Source of the DNA: Isoetes taiwanensis
Lineage: Eukaryota > Streptophyta > Lycopodiopsida > Isoetales > Isoetaceae
Direction: 5' to 3'
NCBI GenBank assembly: GCA_021234155.1
Contig: JAJEKV010000011.1
Location: 21,220,677 to 21,284,676, forward strand
DNA: 64,000 nucleotides
Under the pieces are notes generated by a model. It was given only the letters and a program-made list of their open reading frames with translations. It was not told the origin of the DNA and searched no databases. Positions 52,161 through 62,785 of this stretch are shown here, piece after piece. Within the stretch, counting starts at the first letter, position 1. Every line of letters starts with the position of its first letter. The position numbers and the translations under genes were made by a program.

Positions 52161-52779
52161 TTGTTTGTCTGTGTCAAGGCCGAGGGTTCCCTGGCGCCAA
52201 AGGTGAGATCAAATTCGAAATGTTTCTCTCTTGAAATATTTGTTTGCACTGAACTAAGTTTCCCTCTCCTTGTTGATCTGCCCCGAATTGCTGAACATGA
52301 CAGTGGTTGATAAATACCACGATTGCGAATTGCTCTGCTGCCATATCACTGATCAGGTTTCAGTTGCTCAAAAAGGATCAAATTCTTGGCAGTAAATCCA
52401 GCCATACAAAACTTCCCTACTTGCGTTTATAAGATAAGTGTAAGTCTACTCTAACCTACTGTATGGGTTTGCAGGAGCGGTCTGCATCGTGTGCGAATAG
52501 GTGCAGGTGTATTCAGGTCTGATAACTTACAAGATTCATAGAAGAGTGGCAAACAAACGGGAGCCCAGCCCACATCAATCCATAGAAAGAAGAAGACCGG
52601 CCACCAATTGTTGAGCCGTTATGGGTCACCAAAGGTTCTCTGCGCAGATAGATAAGTCAATTGGGCTGCTTGTTTGTTTTCCAAACGTTTTTTGGCATGT
52701 TGTGCTTTTCTTCAACACCTTGTTGGGCATCTAATAGAACCTATGATCTTATGATTTGGACATATGCGGAGCATTTTAT
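52161..52779. other. Sequence inserted within the DUF674 copy 2 upstream module
   Basis: This stretch splits the upstream module relative to copy 1. It contains the 33-bp mini-insertion at 52293. Apart from that I see no domain or obvious element ends. Confidence 0.45.
52293..52325. mobile_element. 33-bp one-arm MITE remnant with 9-bp duplication
   Basis: Only the terminal arm of the 183-bp MITE is present (GAACATGACAGTGGTTGATA, then AATACCACGATTG). It is nevertheless flanked by a perfect 9-bp duplication CGAATTGCT (52284-52292 and 52326-52334). The insertion therefore looks complete, and everything but one arm was lost before or after insertion. Confidence 0.85.
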
Positions 52780-52863
52780 ACATTTACACCGAGAGCTGCC
52801 TCAAACCTGTATAAATATAAGGCCTCTGTCTGTATTATTACAGTGCATAGAGTTCCTCCGAGA
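52780..52863 (+). promoter_or_regulatory. DUF674 copy 2 core promoter
   Basis: CATTTACACCGAGAGCTGCC precedes TATAAATA at 52810-52817, then GGCCTCTGTCTGTATTATTA and GCATAGAGTTCCTCCGAG. It is nearly identical to copy 1 (34629-34708) up to the deletion that removes the start codon. Confidence 0.65.
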
Positions 52864-53628
52864 AAAGGATCCTGTATGCAGAAGCAGGGAAAGAGTTTGT
52901 GGATCTTCTGTTAAGCCTTCTCGGTTTACCCCTTGGTTACGTTATGAACCTCCTTAGCAAGCATTCAAGCACTGCCGGAATAGGAAGCATAGCCAAGCTG
53001 TATCAGAGTGCATGCACTCTTGACGAATCACTGTTATACGTCAGAAAGGAGGAGTTAATAAATCAGAAGCCTTCTAAGCCTCTGCCTTTCCTGCTGGCTG
53101 CTAATGTAGAAGCCACTGCTGGCGTCCAATTTTTCTACTACAAATGTAACTACTGCAACAAGTTTACCAAGTCACATTCTCGAAGTTCTTATGATTATGT
53201 TATTTGCTACTGCAACGACTCTTATTATTGTTACGACTCTGACTCTGACGACTCTTATTACGGTCTGTTTAAAGAGGAGCTCACTCTTGTTGAAAAAACT
53301 CCAGTAGGGTTTGTGAAAAAGAGTAGCAGGTTTATCATTGCTGACGATTTAACCATTACTCCTTCCGCTACCATTAAGAGTATAGATCTGCTTAGGTCTC
53401 TTAACGTGCATAATATGTCGGACCTGATGAGCATGGAACTCGAGGTTGGGGAAAATGAGGTAACAATTATACTGCACAGCTTCCTAGAGTTTAGTTGTTT
53501 ATTTTTTCTGTAAACCATTGGCTTTGGTTTGACAGGTGCTGGCTATTGTGGGAGCTTCTCTCACTTCTTCAACTGTCCTCAATGATGTATTCAAGTCCAA
53601 AATCAAGTCAGTTCGTCGAACAGCATAG
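52864..53628 (+). pseudogene. DUF674 family gene, copy 2, start codon deleted
   Basis: Coding begins abruptly with EKRILYAEAGKEFVDLLLSL and runs open to the donor at 53459. Intron 53460-53535 and exon 2 (53536-53628, LAIVGASLTSSTVLNDVFKS to TAG) match copy 1. This copy keeps the region lost in copy 1, including an Asp/Tyr/Ser-rich insert (SYYCYDSDSDDSYY) and EELTLVEKTPVGFVKK. The first 11 codons with the ATG are missing through a deletion between two TCCGAG repeats; an in-frame TAG lies just upstream. The first remaining ATG is in GYVMNLL. It may be null or give a truncated protein. Confidence 0.8.
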
Positions 53629-54785
53629 CCGGCTCAATTTTGAACGAGAAATCTAGTTTGCTGAAGCTTTTAGTTTTTCTCGGAACGATTACTTGTAAAC
53701 TTTTAATCAAAGTGCTTTGCATGCTAAAATGTCTTTTTTATGTTGCTAAACTTCCCTACATATTATTACTATACTGTGTTAAGAGTGCATCCTGATGACC
53801 ATATTAGAAAATAACAGCATGTCGATGGAAGAAAATTCATGATTGATTCTACTTGCATCTTATACAGAATAATTATCTGTTACACAAGTTCATTCCAACT
53901 ACAACGAACTATTCATTGAAATCGAGGACTGTAATTGCATGCTGCTATGATCTGTTTTGCTTGCAGAATATAATAGGCGGCTACTATGCTAATATTCAGT
54001 CCTTGCCATTTTCCATTTGTCCAAAAGTGCCTTTATTGAGAAGTGAGATAATTCCTGTTTGATTTGAGAATTATTTGGTGGCAAGTTGCCATAAAAAAAT
54101 TAAGTCCAGTTCTTCCTTATGTGGCCGTGCTGCCTTCCACGCCCATGAGTTCAGAGTTATTATAGCAACTATAAAAACTATAAAAATGGAAAAAAAAAAT
54201 GTATATAAACAACCGTTATTAAGTCCCAGCAAGTTGGGTTGAACGACCTATATTGCATGTTAGGATTTCACATTCAAAGTGATGAGATGCAAATAGCTCT
54301 ATTGGGTCTCCATGTTGTATCTTGTCAAATAAACATAGAGAGATATGACTACAAGATGGACTATAAATTGAGAAATTTATGGCTCTGACCAAAGCATTGC
54401 CATGTGAGCTCCCACGATGGACTCTAGACACAAGGAACCCTAATGGGGCCTAAATCTATCATGAATTTCATAATTACCTAGGGTTTGCCCTCTTTCGCGC
54501 ACTTAAGGGGCCAATTGATGAATCACGCACCAGAGTTGCTCTGAATTGGACAAAATGTGGCAATGTTGGATTCCTCTTCAGAAGAGGAATCCCATCCATG
54601 GTCTAAAATAAAAATAAAAATAAAAATATAAAAATAAAAATAAAAATAACTAGCAAAAAAGCACAACAAGATATCTGGGCAGTTGTAGACTTGGATTCAA
54701 TTTCTCACTAGAAAAGTGTGTAGGAGACAAACTATTAGTATAAGGAATATTCAAACTAGGAATTCGTATATATTAAAATAACGTA
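53629..54785. other. DUF674 copy 2 3' flank and spacer
   Basis: 53629-54170 is paralogous to the copy 1 flank. An (AAAAT)n-type array lies at about 54606-54646. 54215-54440 has text reminiscent of a decayed LTR, without support. No gene. Confidence 0.5.
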
Positions 54786-54903
54786 TAGGGGAAAGGAATT
54801 AGGGGCTCAATATGCGGTCCAGCCAGTGGGGCCCTGTGACCAGTGGTAGCCGGGAGCGGGTCACCTGGTGGACCGCAAATTGAAACCCTGTTCCTTTCCC
54901 CTA
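54786..54903. repeat. 118-bp foldback (hairpin) element
   Basis: The left arm TAGGGGAAAGGAA, AGGG, TCAAT, TGCGGTCCA is mirrored by the right arm in the same order, with a few mismatches. The inner arms are GCGGTCCA (54814-54821) and TGGACCGC (54869-54876) around a GC-rich loop. The RNA would fold as a long imperfect stem. It may be a small MITE; a microRNA-type precursor is possible but unproven. Confidence 0.7.
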
Positions 54904-56669
54904 CAATATAGAAATAGGGGAGCAGATTTTGCCCCCTTTCTTCCTGCTCCGTCGAGGCGCACAGGAACTCTGTTTGTGGCTATGGATGCCTTGTTTGCGG
55001 CAATGCAGGCACTTAGATTTTCTTAGTTTTAGGGTTTTTTTCCTCTATTTTTGTCGAAGCTCTTCATGCAGGTCGACAAGCAGTGACTCAGGAGCAAAAA
55101 TGCATGTATTCTTGCTTGTGGTAGCAAGATTTCGGCCGTAAAGGCCGACATGGCCTGGATGGCTGACATCCTTGGTCCTAGCAGGGCTCTGGTGAGGCCA
55201 ACATGATCCTTGGTTTTAATTTGAGGCTTCTATGTTAATCCTGCAAAAACAGTGATGCAAATGAACAAAAACTGATGAAAAAGGAATAAACCTGCATTTC
55301 TTGAAGGAGCTTCCTTTGTTATCACCATATTTTGCAGTGGTGTAGCATCTAAGTCAGTTTTCCCTCAAGCCATTACTTATGAAGGCAAGCTCTGTAACAA
55401 GAACCGTACATTGAAACCATGATTACATAGATTAATTTCATTTTTGAGGACAAAGAAACTAATAATAAAGAATTTAAATGACATTAGTAATGTTAAACAT
55501 GAAAATCATGAAGATGTTTATCCATGTTTAGGCATTTAAAACTTGTCAAACAAGCTTATTCACTATAGATATTGGAGATAAGTTATGTTAAAATCATTTG
55601 CACTTGATGTAAATTGGTGAATTTCATGTTTGTTTCCAAACATTCTACAAGATTTGACTATGAGAAAATCCACATCTATAAACTGTTTGTTGAATGTTTT
55701 CAATTAGACGTTCAGTTCCATCAATATGAAACGGCAAGAACATTCCATGTCAACCTATGCAACATAAATTTAAGTATCACATGTCTAAGCTAGTTGTCAT
55801 GTGAGCTCTCCGCTCTCTAGTAATGCTCATTGCCCTAGGATGTTACAATTTAACTTGACTTCATCTTGGCGAATGGTTAAGCACCTTTGAGCTAAATAAC
55901 ACTCTGGAAGAAATGTAATGCAAGGGAGCATTCCAATTGTTTACTCTGACTTTCTACAACGTAATTATGTCAAATGTGTCCCCTAACAATGCATCTACAT
56001 TGAGTAAAATACTTTCACACAAAGCAACTCCACATTTAAGCATCAATTGACTATTTCATTCTGAATCATTCTATAAGTTCTACATAGAAAAAGCACTTTC
56101 CTACTTAGAGCTCAGAAGACCAAAACCATTTGTTCACATTCTTAAGAAGTATCCAAATTATTATCTGTCCAACATTTAGCTAATATGAGCTGTACATTCA
56201 TGTTTGATTGATGCCATACAGTCAGAAGGCAAGACCAAATTATTAGCTATGCTTCACTAAGTGATTTATCTTAAATTATTAATGCATCTACACTGCTACA
56301 TCAGAAAGAAATGGAAGGACATTGAGACAATACAGAAACATTTCTTGATATGTGAATTAGGGGTAAAGATACAAACTCTATAGTCCATGATGCTAGCAGT
56401 GACGGGTATGCTACCATTAAAGGGAGAAGCAATCTATCTGTTTCTTCTTTACATTATCAGAATTAAAGAATTACCACAGGAAAGGTTACCAGTTCGGGCT
56501 ATGTATGTCACAAGAGGAGGGGTGGTTTCATGAGGGAAGGAAATGGTTGGCACGATGGACAGAGACAGAATGCAAGGACACTTCACACTAAAAGTAAGCT
56601 TCCACAATGTGCTCTTGCGTAGTTCTACTTAATGGTGGGTTTTTTTTCCTGAACATATTTTCATTTCAG
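54904..56669. other. AT-rich stretch, probably intron or 5' flank of the DUF7869 gene
   Basis: No coding signal is visible. It ends in a T-rich tract and a cag acceptor (56667-56669) before the first recognised exon. Any upstream exons are too diverged for me to see. Confidence 0.45.
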
Positions 56670-59600
56670 ATGCATTGAAAGAGAAACTGAACAAGCACAG
56701 AGAACAACAATCTTTGGAAAGGAGAAAATTGACAAAACACAGGAAGAAGGCACTAGAACAGCCACTCAACTACATATCGGTTGTTATTGATGGAATGGAC
56801 CAGAAGAAGACCATCCTAACTTTGTCAATGTGCCTAAGGATGCTCTTGAAGAAGATTTTATACACCTGCATGTCGTTGGTGCTATGGTTTTTAATCGGAA
56901 ACTCTCTTGCAAGGCTTTTTTTTTTTTTTTTGAAGGACGACAAGCTTTATTCACCAACTAAAAACTAGAGCAACATAAAATGCAAAGACAGAATTATAAC
57001 CCCGGTTGACAAACCGATCCAACTGAGCACAACCACCTGCCTATGCAAAAGAATGAATTTGAAGGTGAGTATGCCAGATCAGGACTTTCTTCTCTTGATC
57101 AAGAGAAGAACAATTGTAAGCCATAACAATTTTATTTTGCGCCCACTGAAGAACAATCTCATCTGCAGTATCTACGCCCTTAAAGATAAACATTCTCTTC
57201 TAAATTGACCATAAAAGCCAGCCATATGCGAGATGAAAAGCTCGTTTCCGTAGTTTGGGCCAAGCATTAGGATAGATAGCAAGCAAAATTTGCTGGCTAG
57301 ATCGAGACGTGCCAAATAGGGTCAGCAACCAAGACCATGCCTGCCGAAGCCGCTCACATAAGAAAAAACAATGCTCAATACTCTCAACCCTTTGCTGGCA
57401 TAAAGGACAGAGCTCTGAGATCCGATTATCCATGTTATGGACTAACCTATTGACTCTGAGGCATCTATGGATCACTTGCCACCACAAAACTACTACTTTG
57501 GGATGAAGCAGCTTATCCCATACCCATATCCAAACATTTTTCCATTGTGGCTGAGGGACCTGAAGATGCCACCTATTCGATGGAGGCAGGATTTCAGAAT
57601 GCAAAAGCAATTTATACACAGAAGACACAAACCGCCCTGGCTAGATATCCTGATGGCAACCCCATACGACTACCTCAATTTGTGGACCAGAATCCTGTGG
57701 CAACAATGCAGCAATATGATTCCAGATTACTCTGTCCCATCTGTACAACAAGAACTTTGTTCTAAATGCTTCCCATGACATGAGATGACCAGACTCATAC
57801 CAAGCTGCAATAGTGCTTATACCAGCTGTTATCCATCGTCGTCGTGTCTTTGGATGAACAACCACACATAGAGGCACATTCTCTGGAGTGTCCTGCAAAG
57901 GAATCCACCAGCATGGAGTGGACAACTGAAGACATGCCTCAGGATTAATATAGAAAAGAGACCTGACAGTGTCCCACGCAGCAAGCAACCCCTTTAGAAA
58001 GGGAGAAGCATTAGGATACTGATGCATATGATAAAGCAAAGCCCAAGGAAGGAGGGGCTTAATGGTGGCCTTATGAAATGGGAGATAATGCTGAATCGAC
58101 TGCACCAACAACCTCAGGCCAGGAGAATCATCCTTACCAATGAAAATCCTCCAAATAAACTTTGATGTCATCACCTTGCTTTGGAGGTGAAAATCCAACA
58201 TACCAAGACCACCAGCTGTCTTAGGTCTAGTGCATTTCGCCCAAGCTACCTTGACCACCGCTCCTAACTCATTTCCACCCCAAATAAAGTTTCTGACGAT
58301 ACGCACCATCTCCTCCATCTTACACTGCGGAGCTAATAGAGCAGACGCCATGTAGACATGAGTATTACTAAGAACACAGTGATTCTACCGGGCATGGACA
58401 GTTTAGCTGTATTCCACCAAAACAAGTGCTTTTGCAACCCACTAATGATTTCATCCCAAGCATCTGAAGCAGAGACGTGAATTCCAACTGGGATACCAAG
58501 CAACTTTGTGGTATTGCCATGCAGAAGAATCTTCCATGGATAGTCCAAAATACAGGGAGAGATGGGACTGTCCAACGTCCACAAAGCCGTACATTTTTGC
58601 CACCCTACAAGAACTCCTGATGCTAAGGAGAATGTGTCTAATAATAGCTTAGCATTACGAAGATTCTCAGCCTCAGCAATTAGGAACAAAAAAGTGTCAT
58701 CGGCATATTGGTTACATACCTCTTGTGAACCATCGTCCATTGGGAGGCCTTGAATAACCCCATCTTGGGTAGCCACAGAGAAGAGTTGGGATAATACTTC
58801 TGCCACAATTGTGAAAAGCAAGGGTGCTAAGGGACAACCTTGCCGAATTCCTCTACCCACTACAAAAATATCAGATGGCTCGCCCTGGAAAAGGACAGTA
58901 GATCTAGCTGATGTATGGAGCTTCATGACATTCCTTCTTGCAAGGCATTTTTGAACTATCCAAACATTCATGTTGATCCAAATCTCGCTATCATAATATT
59001 CAATAAGATTCTTTCCAGTCTGGAACATATACCACCAGTTCTATACCTTCAGCTAGACAACACGACGAGAGAGAAAAAGAATCAGGCATTGTTTACTTAC
59101 TGTGCCATGCTAGTTGAGAAACAAATCTTCAAGAAGGTGAAGATTAGTTTCCTGCTTGTTGGTCATACACACGATCAAATTGATCAGATGTTCAGTAGGT
59201 TCTCTAAAAGTCTTGCTGAAAAAAAAGCTCTCAGCCTGCCAGCAATGATTGAGGTTATCCAAGATTTCTACAATCCTTGCCCAGAAATCGAGATATTAGA
59301 AGAAACTTATGATTTCAAGGAATGGATTTTTCGGAGAGATGGGTCACTGTGCAATTGAGCCCTTACAAAACATTACATTTCAGCATTAGATCGAATTCTC
59401 ACTTGCAGATGGCAAGGCCATCAAAGAAATATGCCACATCCTTGCAGTGGCAACCAGCAGCTGATATTCAATTCATTCGCATTATCCCCGAGACTACTTC
59501 CATGCTCTCTGCAGAGCAAATGCCTCTAAAGAGCTTAAAAGAAATCACAAAGAGTAAAAAGGAGGGAAGAGCATTTGACTCAAACAAATCGTTGGATTAT

Positions 59601-60420
59601 ATTGAGACAAGTATTCAGTCATGCTCTAATCACTTTGGGCAGGCAGATGCTTCATGGTGGCCTCAGTTTTTTTCTCAGCAACGTGACATGTTACAAGCCA
59701 TGTCACAAGGTCGAAGACATGACCTGATGCATTCAACTGGCCATCTAGGCAAACTCTGCCTATACAAGTTGAGAACCAAGAAGAACATGTACAGCTAATA
59801 CCTAGCTCAGATGAAGATGACAGAGTCATGTATACTGGCCCTAAATGCATGGCACAACAAGTTGCTCGGGTTTCTGGTTCAGTCTCAGAGATTCAGAAAG
59901 GAATGCTTGTTGCTGTCCCAGCTGATGATGATGAAATTGGGAAGCCATTCTGGCTGGCTAAAGTATTGGAGGTAACAAGAGACGATGGAATTCCCACTCA
60001 ATTAAAAGTGTACTGCATGAGGACAAGTGCTACCAATGCTTTCAGTGGGAGTTACTAGTTTGGAGATGGTAAAAACAGGAGTGGGAAAGAGAGCAAAGTC
60101 TAAAGCAAACACTAGTATCATAGATTTAGCTGGAGTAAAGGTTCTGCATATGACTTTGTTCTGACTGCTGCTAATAAGTTACGTGCAGTCACTCAAACTT
60201 TAATAAGGTCAGCATGTGGATTAGATAAAGAACCTAAAAAGGTTGCCAAAAAAGATGATGATGAAGACTCACTGGTATAGAGTGAGGAAGAAGATCGTTC
60301 GAGTACATCCAGTTTTGAGAGTGAGGGTGAGGATGAAGGCTCTATTGATCAAGTACTGAACGAGTCTGAAGATGACATGCATCCTGATGTTGCTGCAAAA
60401 TGTAAGTTCGTCCGATGACA
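56670..60420 (+). pseudogene. DUF7869-type transposon-associated gene, split by a LINE
   Basis: 56670-56915 encodes KLNKHREQQSLERRKLTKHR, then PLNYISVVIDGMDQKKT, a typical lead into the DUF7869 fold. After the LINE the frame resumes at 58947 with FLNYPNIHVDPNLAIIIF, then PPVLYLQLDNTTREKKNQAL and VSFLLVGHTHDQIDQMFSRF-like text (LDN, GHTHDQID signature; about 59050-59210). Shifted frames continue: LQWQPAADIQFIR (59440), MLVAVPADDDEIGKPFWLAK (59905), and an acidic tail to about 60416 (SFESEGEDEGSIDQ) with one stop. DUF7869 proteins are thought to be RNase H-like and mobile-element derived. Function is not established. Confidence 0.75.
56916..58935 (-). mobile_element. 5'-truncated plant L1 LINE with poly(A) tail and 11-bp duplication
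   Basis: Duplication TCTTGCAAGGC flanks it (56905-56915 and 58936-58946). The poly(A) tail appears as T16 at 56916-56931. Minus-strand coding gives SARSTVLFQGEPSDIFVVGR, GIRQGCPLAPLLFTIVAEVL and QYADDTFLFLIAEAEN (RT, catalytic YADD). SALLAPQCKMEEMVRIVRNF follows, then the zf-RVT domain with CPLCQQRVESIEHCFFLC. It starts inside RT, hence 5' truncation during target-primed reverse transcription. Frame breaks occur near 58340 and 57630. Confidence 0.93.
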
Positions 60421-61189
60421 CAAACATGTAAACAAGGTGCCAGTGATGAGGCTTTGTCAAAATGTGCTATATTTTTGACAATTTTGTTAATAATTTTGTA
60501 AGATTTTCACAAGATCTGAATACAACCACTTCTTTATCACTCTAGTACCCTTGCTGTTTTTTCATTGTCTATTTTTTTGTACTCTTCATAGAAGCAACTA
60601 TTTTTTGTTCCAAATTAGGGGGCTAAAAATAGCTATTAAATATTTTTGGATAGAAGCTATGTTCAATCAACCCCTCAAAAAGGGCACCTAAATTACCTAA
60701 ATTGACACACTTGTCACGAACAAACCTTCAAAAAAGATTTGAAACCTCAAGATGTCATCCAAGCTCCTTTTAAAGAATAGAAGAGAAAGAATTTGTTATT
60801 GTTGTAAGAAGCCTGGTTACGTGATTGCTATTTGTCCAGAAAAGAAGAAGAAAGAAGACGAAGAGCCAAGAAGAATTGGATCTAAGTTGTTTTAGACTAA
60901 CTGGAAGCTCAGTGGTTTGTGAAAGAAGATCTTTGTGGTTCTTAGTGATCAATAGTAGTTTATAAGTCTGTCAATTATATGGACATTTGAGGCAATGGGA
61001 GTATTGAGTGTTAGCCTCTGCGTGTCCACGTGTTTATATTCCATGTCATCTATCCAGTCCTGGAGTCGTGTCCTTTGGCACAGTCATGCCTGTTCATATG
61101 CTATATCACGTACTGCGGTGAGCAAGATTCTCACCATTCCTATATCTATATCCATTCTTCTATTGTCTATCTCTGTTATTTCACACTGC
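60421..61189 (+). pseudogene. Copia-like Gag fragment and possible solo LTR
   Basis: 60775-60900 reads RRERICYCCKKPGYVIAICP followed by EKKKKEDEEPRRIGSKLF, a CCHC knuckle in which His is replaced by Tyr. The following 250 bp, ending TTATTTCACA at about 61189, have the look of a copia LTR end and abut the truncated DUF674 copy 3. 60421-60690 is AT-rich without a gene. Assignment is weak. Confidence 0.4.
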
Positions 61190-62325
61190 TTCTGCATACA
61201 GGATCCTTTTCTCGGAATTTTTGTAGAGAACGCAGATTGACGATGCCATGATGCACTATAATAATACAGATGGAGGCTTTTATACAGGTTTGAGGCAGTT
61301 CTCTCGGTGTAAATGCTCCTTCAAAATCTTCACAATGATGTTCAATCTGGAAAAGGAATGCATGTAATGTAGGTAAGATGAACTTAAAGGTACGTGCTGG
61401 CATGGAAAAGGATAGAAAAGCTGAAGAAAATCTTGCTCAGGCCCAGGGTATTTTTTAACCTCCTTACATATTTGACGGGGCGTAAAATATTGGCCACTAC
61501 TTACCTTAGATAATTTGCTAAGCGTAGTTTGGCCTGGCCCTTTTCCAAATCGTTACAACAAGAGGTTGTAACTTAAATGGCGAAACCATGAAACTAATTT
61601 TTTTCCAAGAATTTGAATCGGCCATATCCATACACCTAAAATGTAAATATGATAGCCACGTCACTAAGATAATATCTAGTTTCTATGATGCTCTTCTCTA
61701 ACTAAGATTACTATAAGATCATTTGAATGTTTTAAACATGTTGAATTTAGGCAAAAGCGCAAATGGAATTGCAAGTACTTGGTAAAGGGAAACTAACCTT
61801 GATTTGAGTTGGGGCAATGAAGTGCATATTTGAGCTGGATGATGAAGAACAAATTTGGGATGTAAATTGCAAATCAAATGAAAAAAAAATGAACTGAAGA
61901 AAAAAAAAACTATATTATTAGAAATGCTTCAGCCCCCTACAAGTGGCAAAATCATGTCCCTATACTTGGTCAATATAGAGCTTGGTCATAGCCCTTGAAA
62001 TATAAAATTATTCCATGGTTTAAATGGCCACCTCAATAAGTTGCTAGTGCACATAACATTTTGGAATGGCCACGCCATAGGTGTTTGAAGATTTGGCAAA
62101 TATCAAATTGGCCACTTATGAAGTGAATTTAATGAATGGTGCTTTGAACTGGCCACCACCCTTTGATCATGGTGAGAATGCATCCTACTCTGGCGTGGCC
62201 GACTATTTTATGAAATATGTGGATGTGTGGCCAACTGGCCCGCCGGGGCCACTAAAAAATACCATGCTCAGGCCTACAAAATCCCCAACATTGTAGGTCT
62301 TGAAGCGAGCCATGGAGATGTTTGC
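61190..62325 (-). pseudogene. DUF674 copy 3: inverted 5' fragment with promoter
   Basis: On the minus strand the upstream module runs from 62325 to 61300 around an hAT insertion. CATTTACACCGAGAG and TATAAAA (61278-61284) follow, then the start MASSICVLYKNSEKRILYAE at about 61246. Coding ends after about 20 residues at 61190, where unrelated sequence begins. The other end is cut at 62325 by a copia LTR. Only promoter and N-terminus survive. Confidence 0.72.
61444..62266. mobile_element. 823-bp non-autonomous hAT element
   Basis: An 8-bp duplication CTCAGGCC flanks it (61436-61443 and 62267-62274). Ends are CAGGGTATTTTTTAACC and, inverted, CATGGTATTTTTTAGTGG, sharing CA-x-GGTATTTTTTA. The interior lacks a transposase. 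CA..G ends and an 8-bp duplication are typical of hAT. It splits the DUF674 copy 3 module. Confidence 0.88.
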
Positions 62326-62769
62326 TGTTGAAAATGTAATGTACATATTCATACTTAAGAAGTGAGGTATCTGGTTAATGGTTAGGGTTAGGGTCATATT
62401 AATTGTTATGGCCTTTATCCTTATGATATAGATTTGAAATATAGCTGGGCGGGCACTTGATCGGCAAGCAAAAAAAATATGAATATGGAAACCGGTTCTA
62501 CTTTCTAATCGGATAGCCAACACCGCCGGAGGCATCTGTATAAGATCAGTGAAATCAAAGGTAGGGGTAGCGGAGCCAATCGCAGCAGGTTGAATGCAGA
62601 TCCGGGTGAATGCAAGTCTTGGTCGTGACCTGTATGTTGGAAGTTATGCTAAGTTTATTGCTTAAATGAAAATGCGATTTGATGGTCCATATTGCATTTG
62701 GTTTTCTTAAACTATTGCATAGGCAAACAATAGTCTTGGTCATTAATTCAAAGCTATATTAAGCTAACA
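62326..62769 (+). repeat. Copia 5' LTR
   Basis: Begins TGTTGAAAATGTAATG, where homology to the DUF674 module stops, and ends AAGCTAACA directly before the primer site. 444 bp is a normal copia LTR length. The left boundary is inferred from the homology break. Confidence 0.75.
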
Positions 62770-62770
62770 C

Positions 62771-62782
62771 TGGTATCAGAGC
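62771..62782 (+). other. Copia primer binding site
   Basis: TGGTATCAGAGC is complementary to the 3' end of plant initiator-Met tRNA and lies one base after the LTR. Confidence 0.9.
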
Positions 62783-62785
62783 CAA

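Noticed and set aside
54215-54440. Decayed LTR or retroelement
   Set aside because: The text is suggestive but has no partner repeat, ends or coding sequence.
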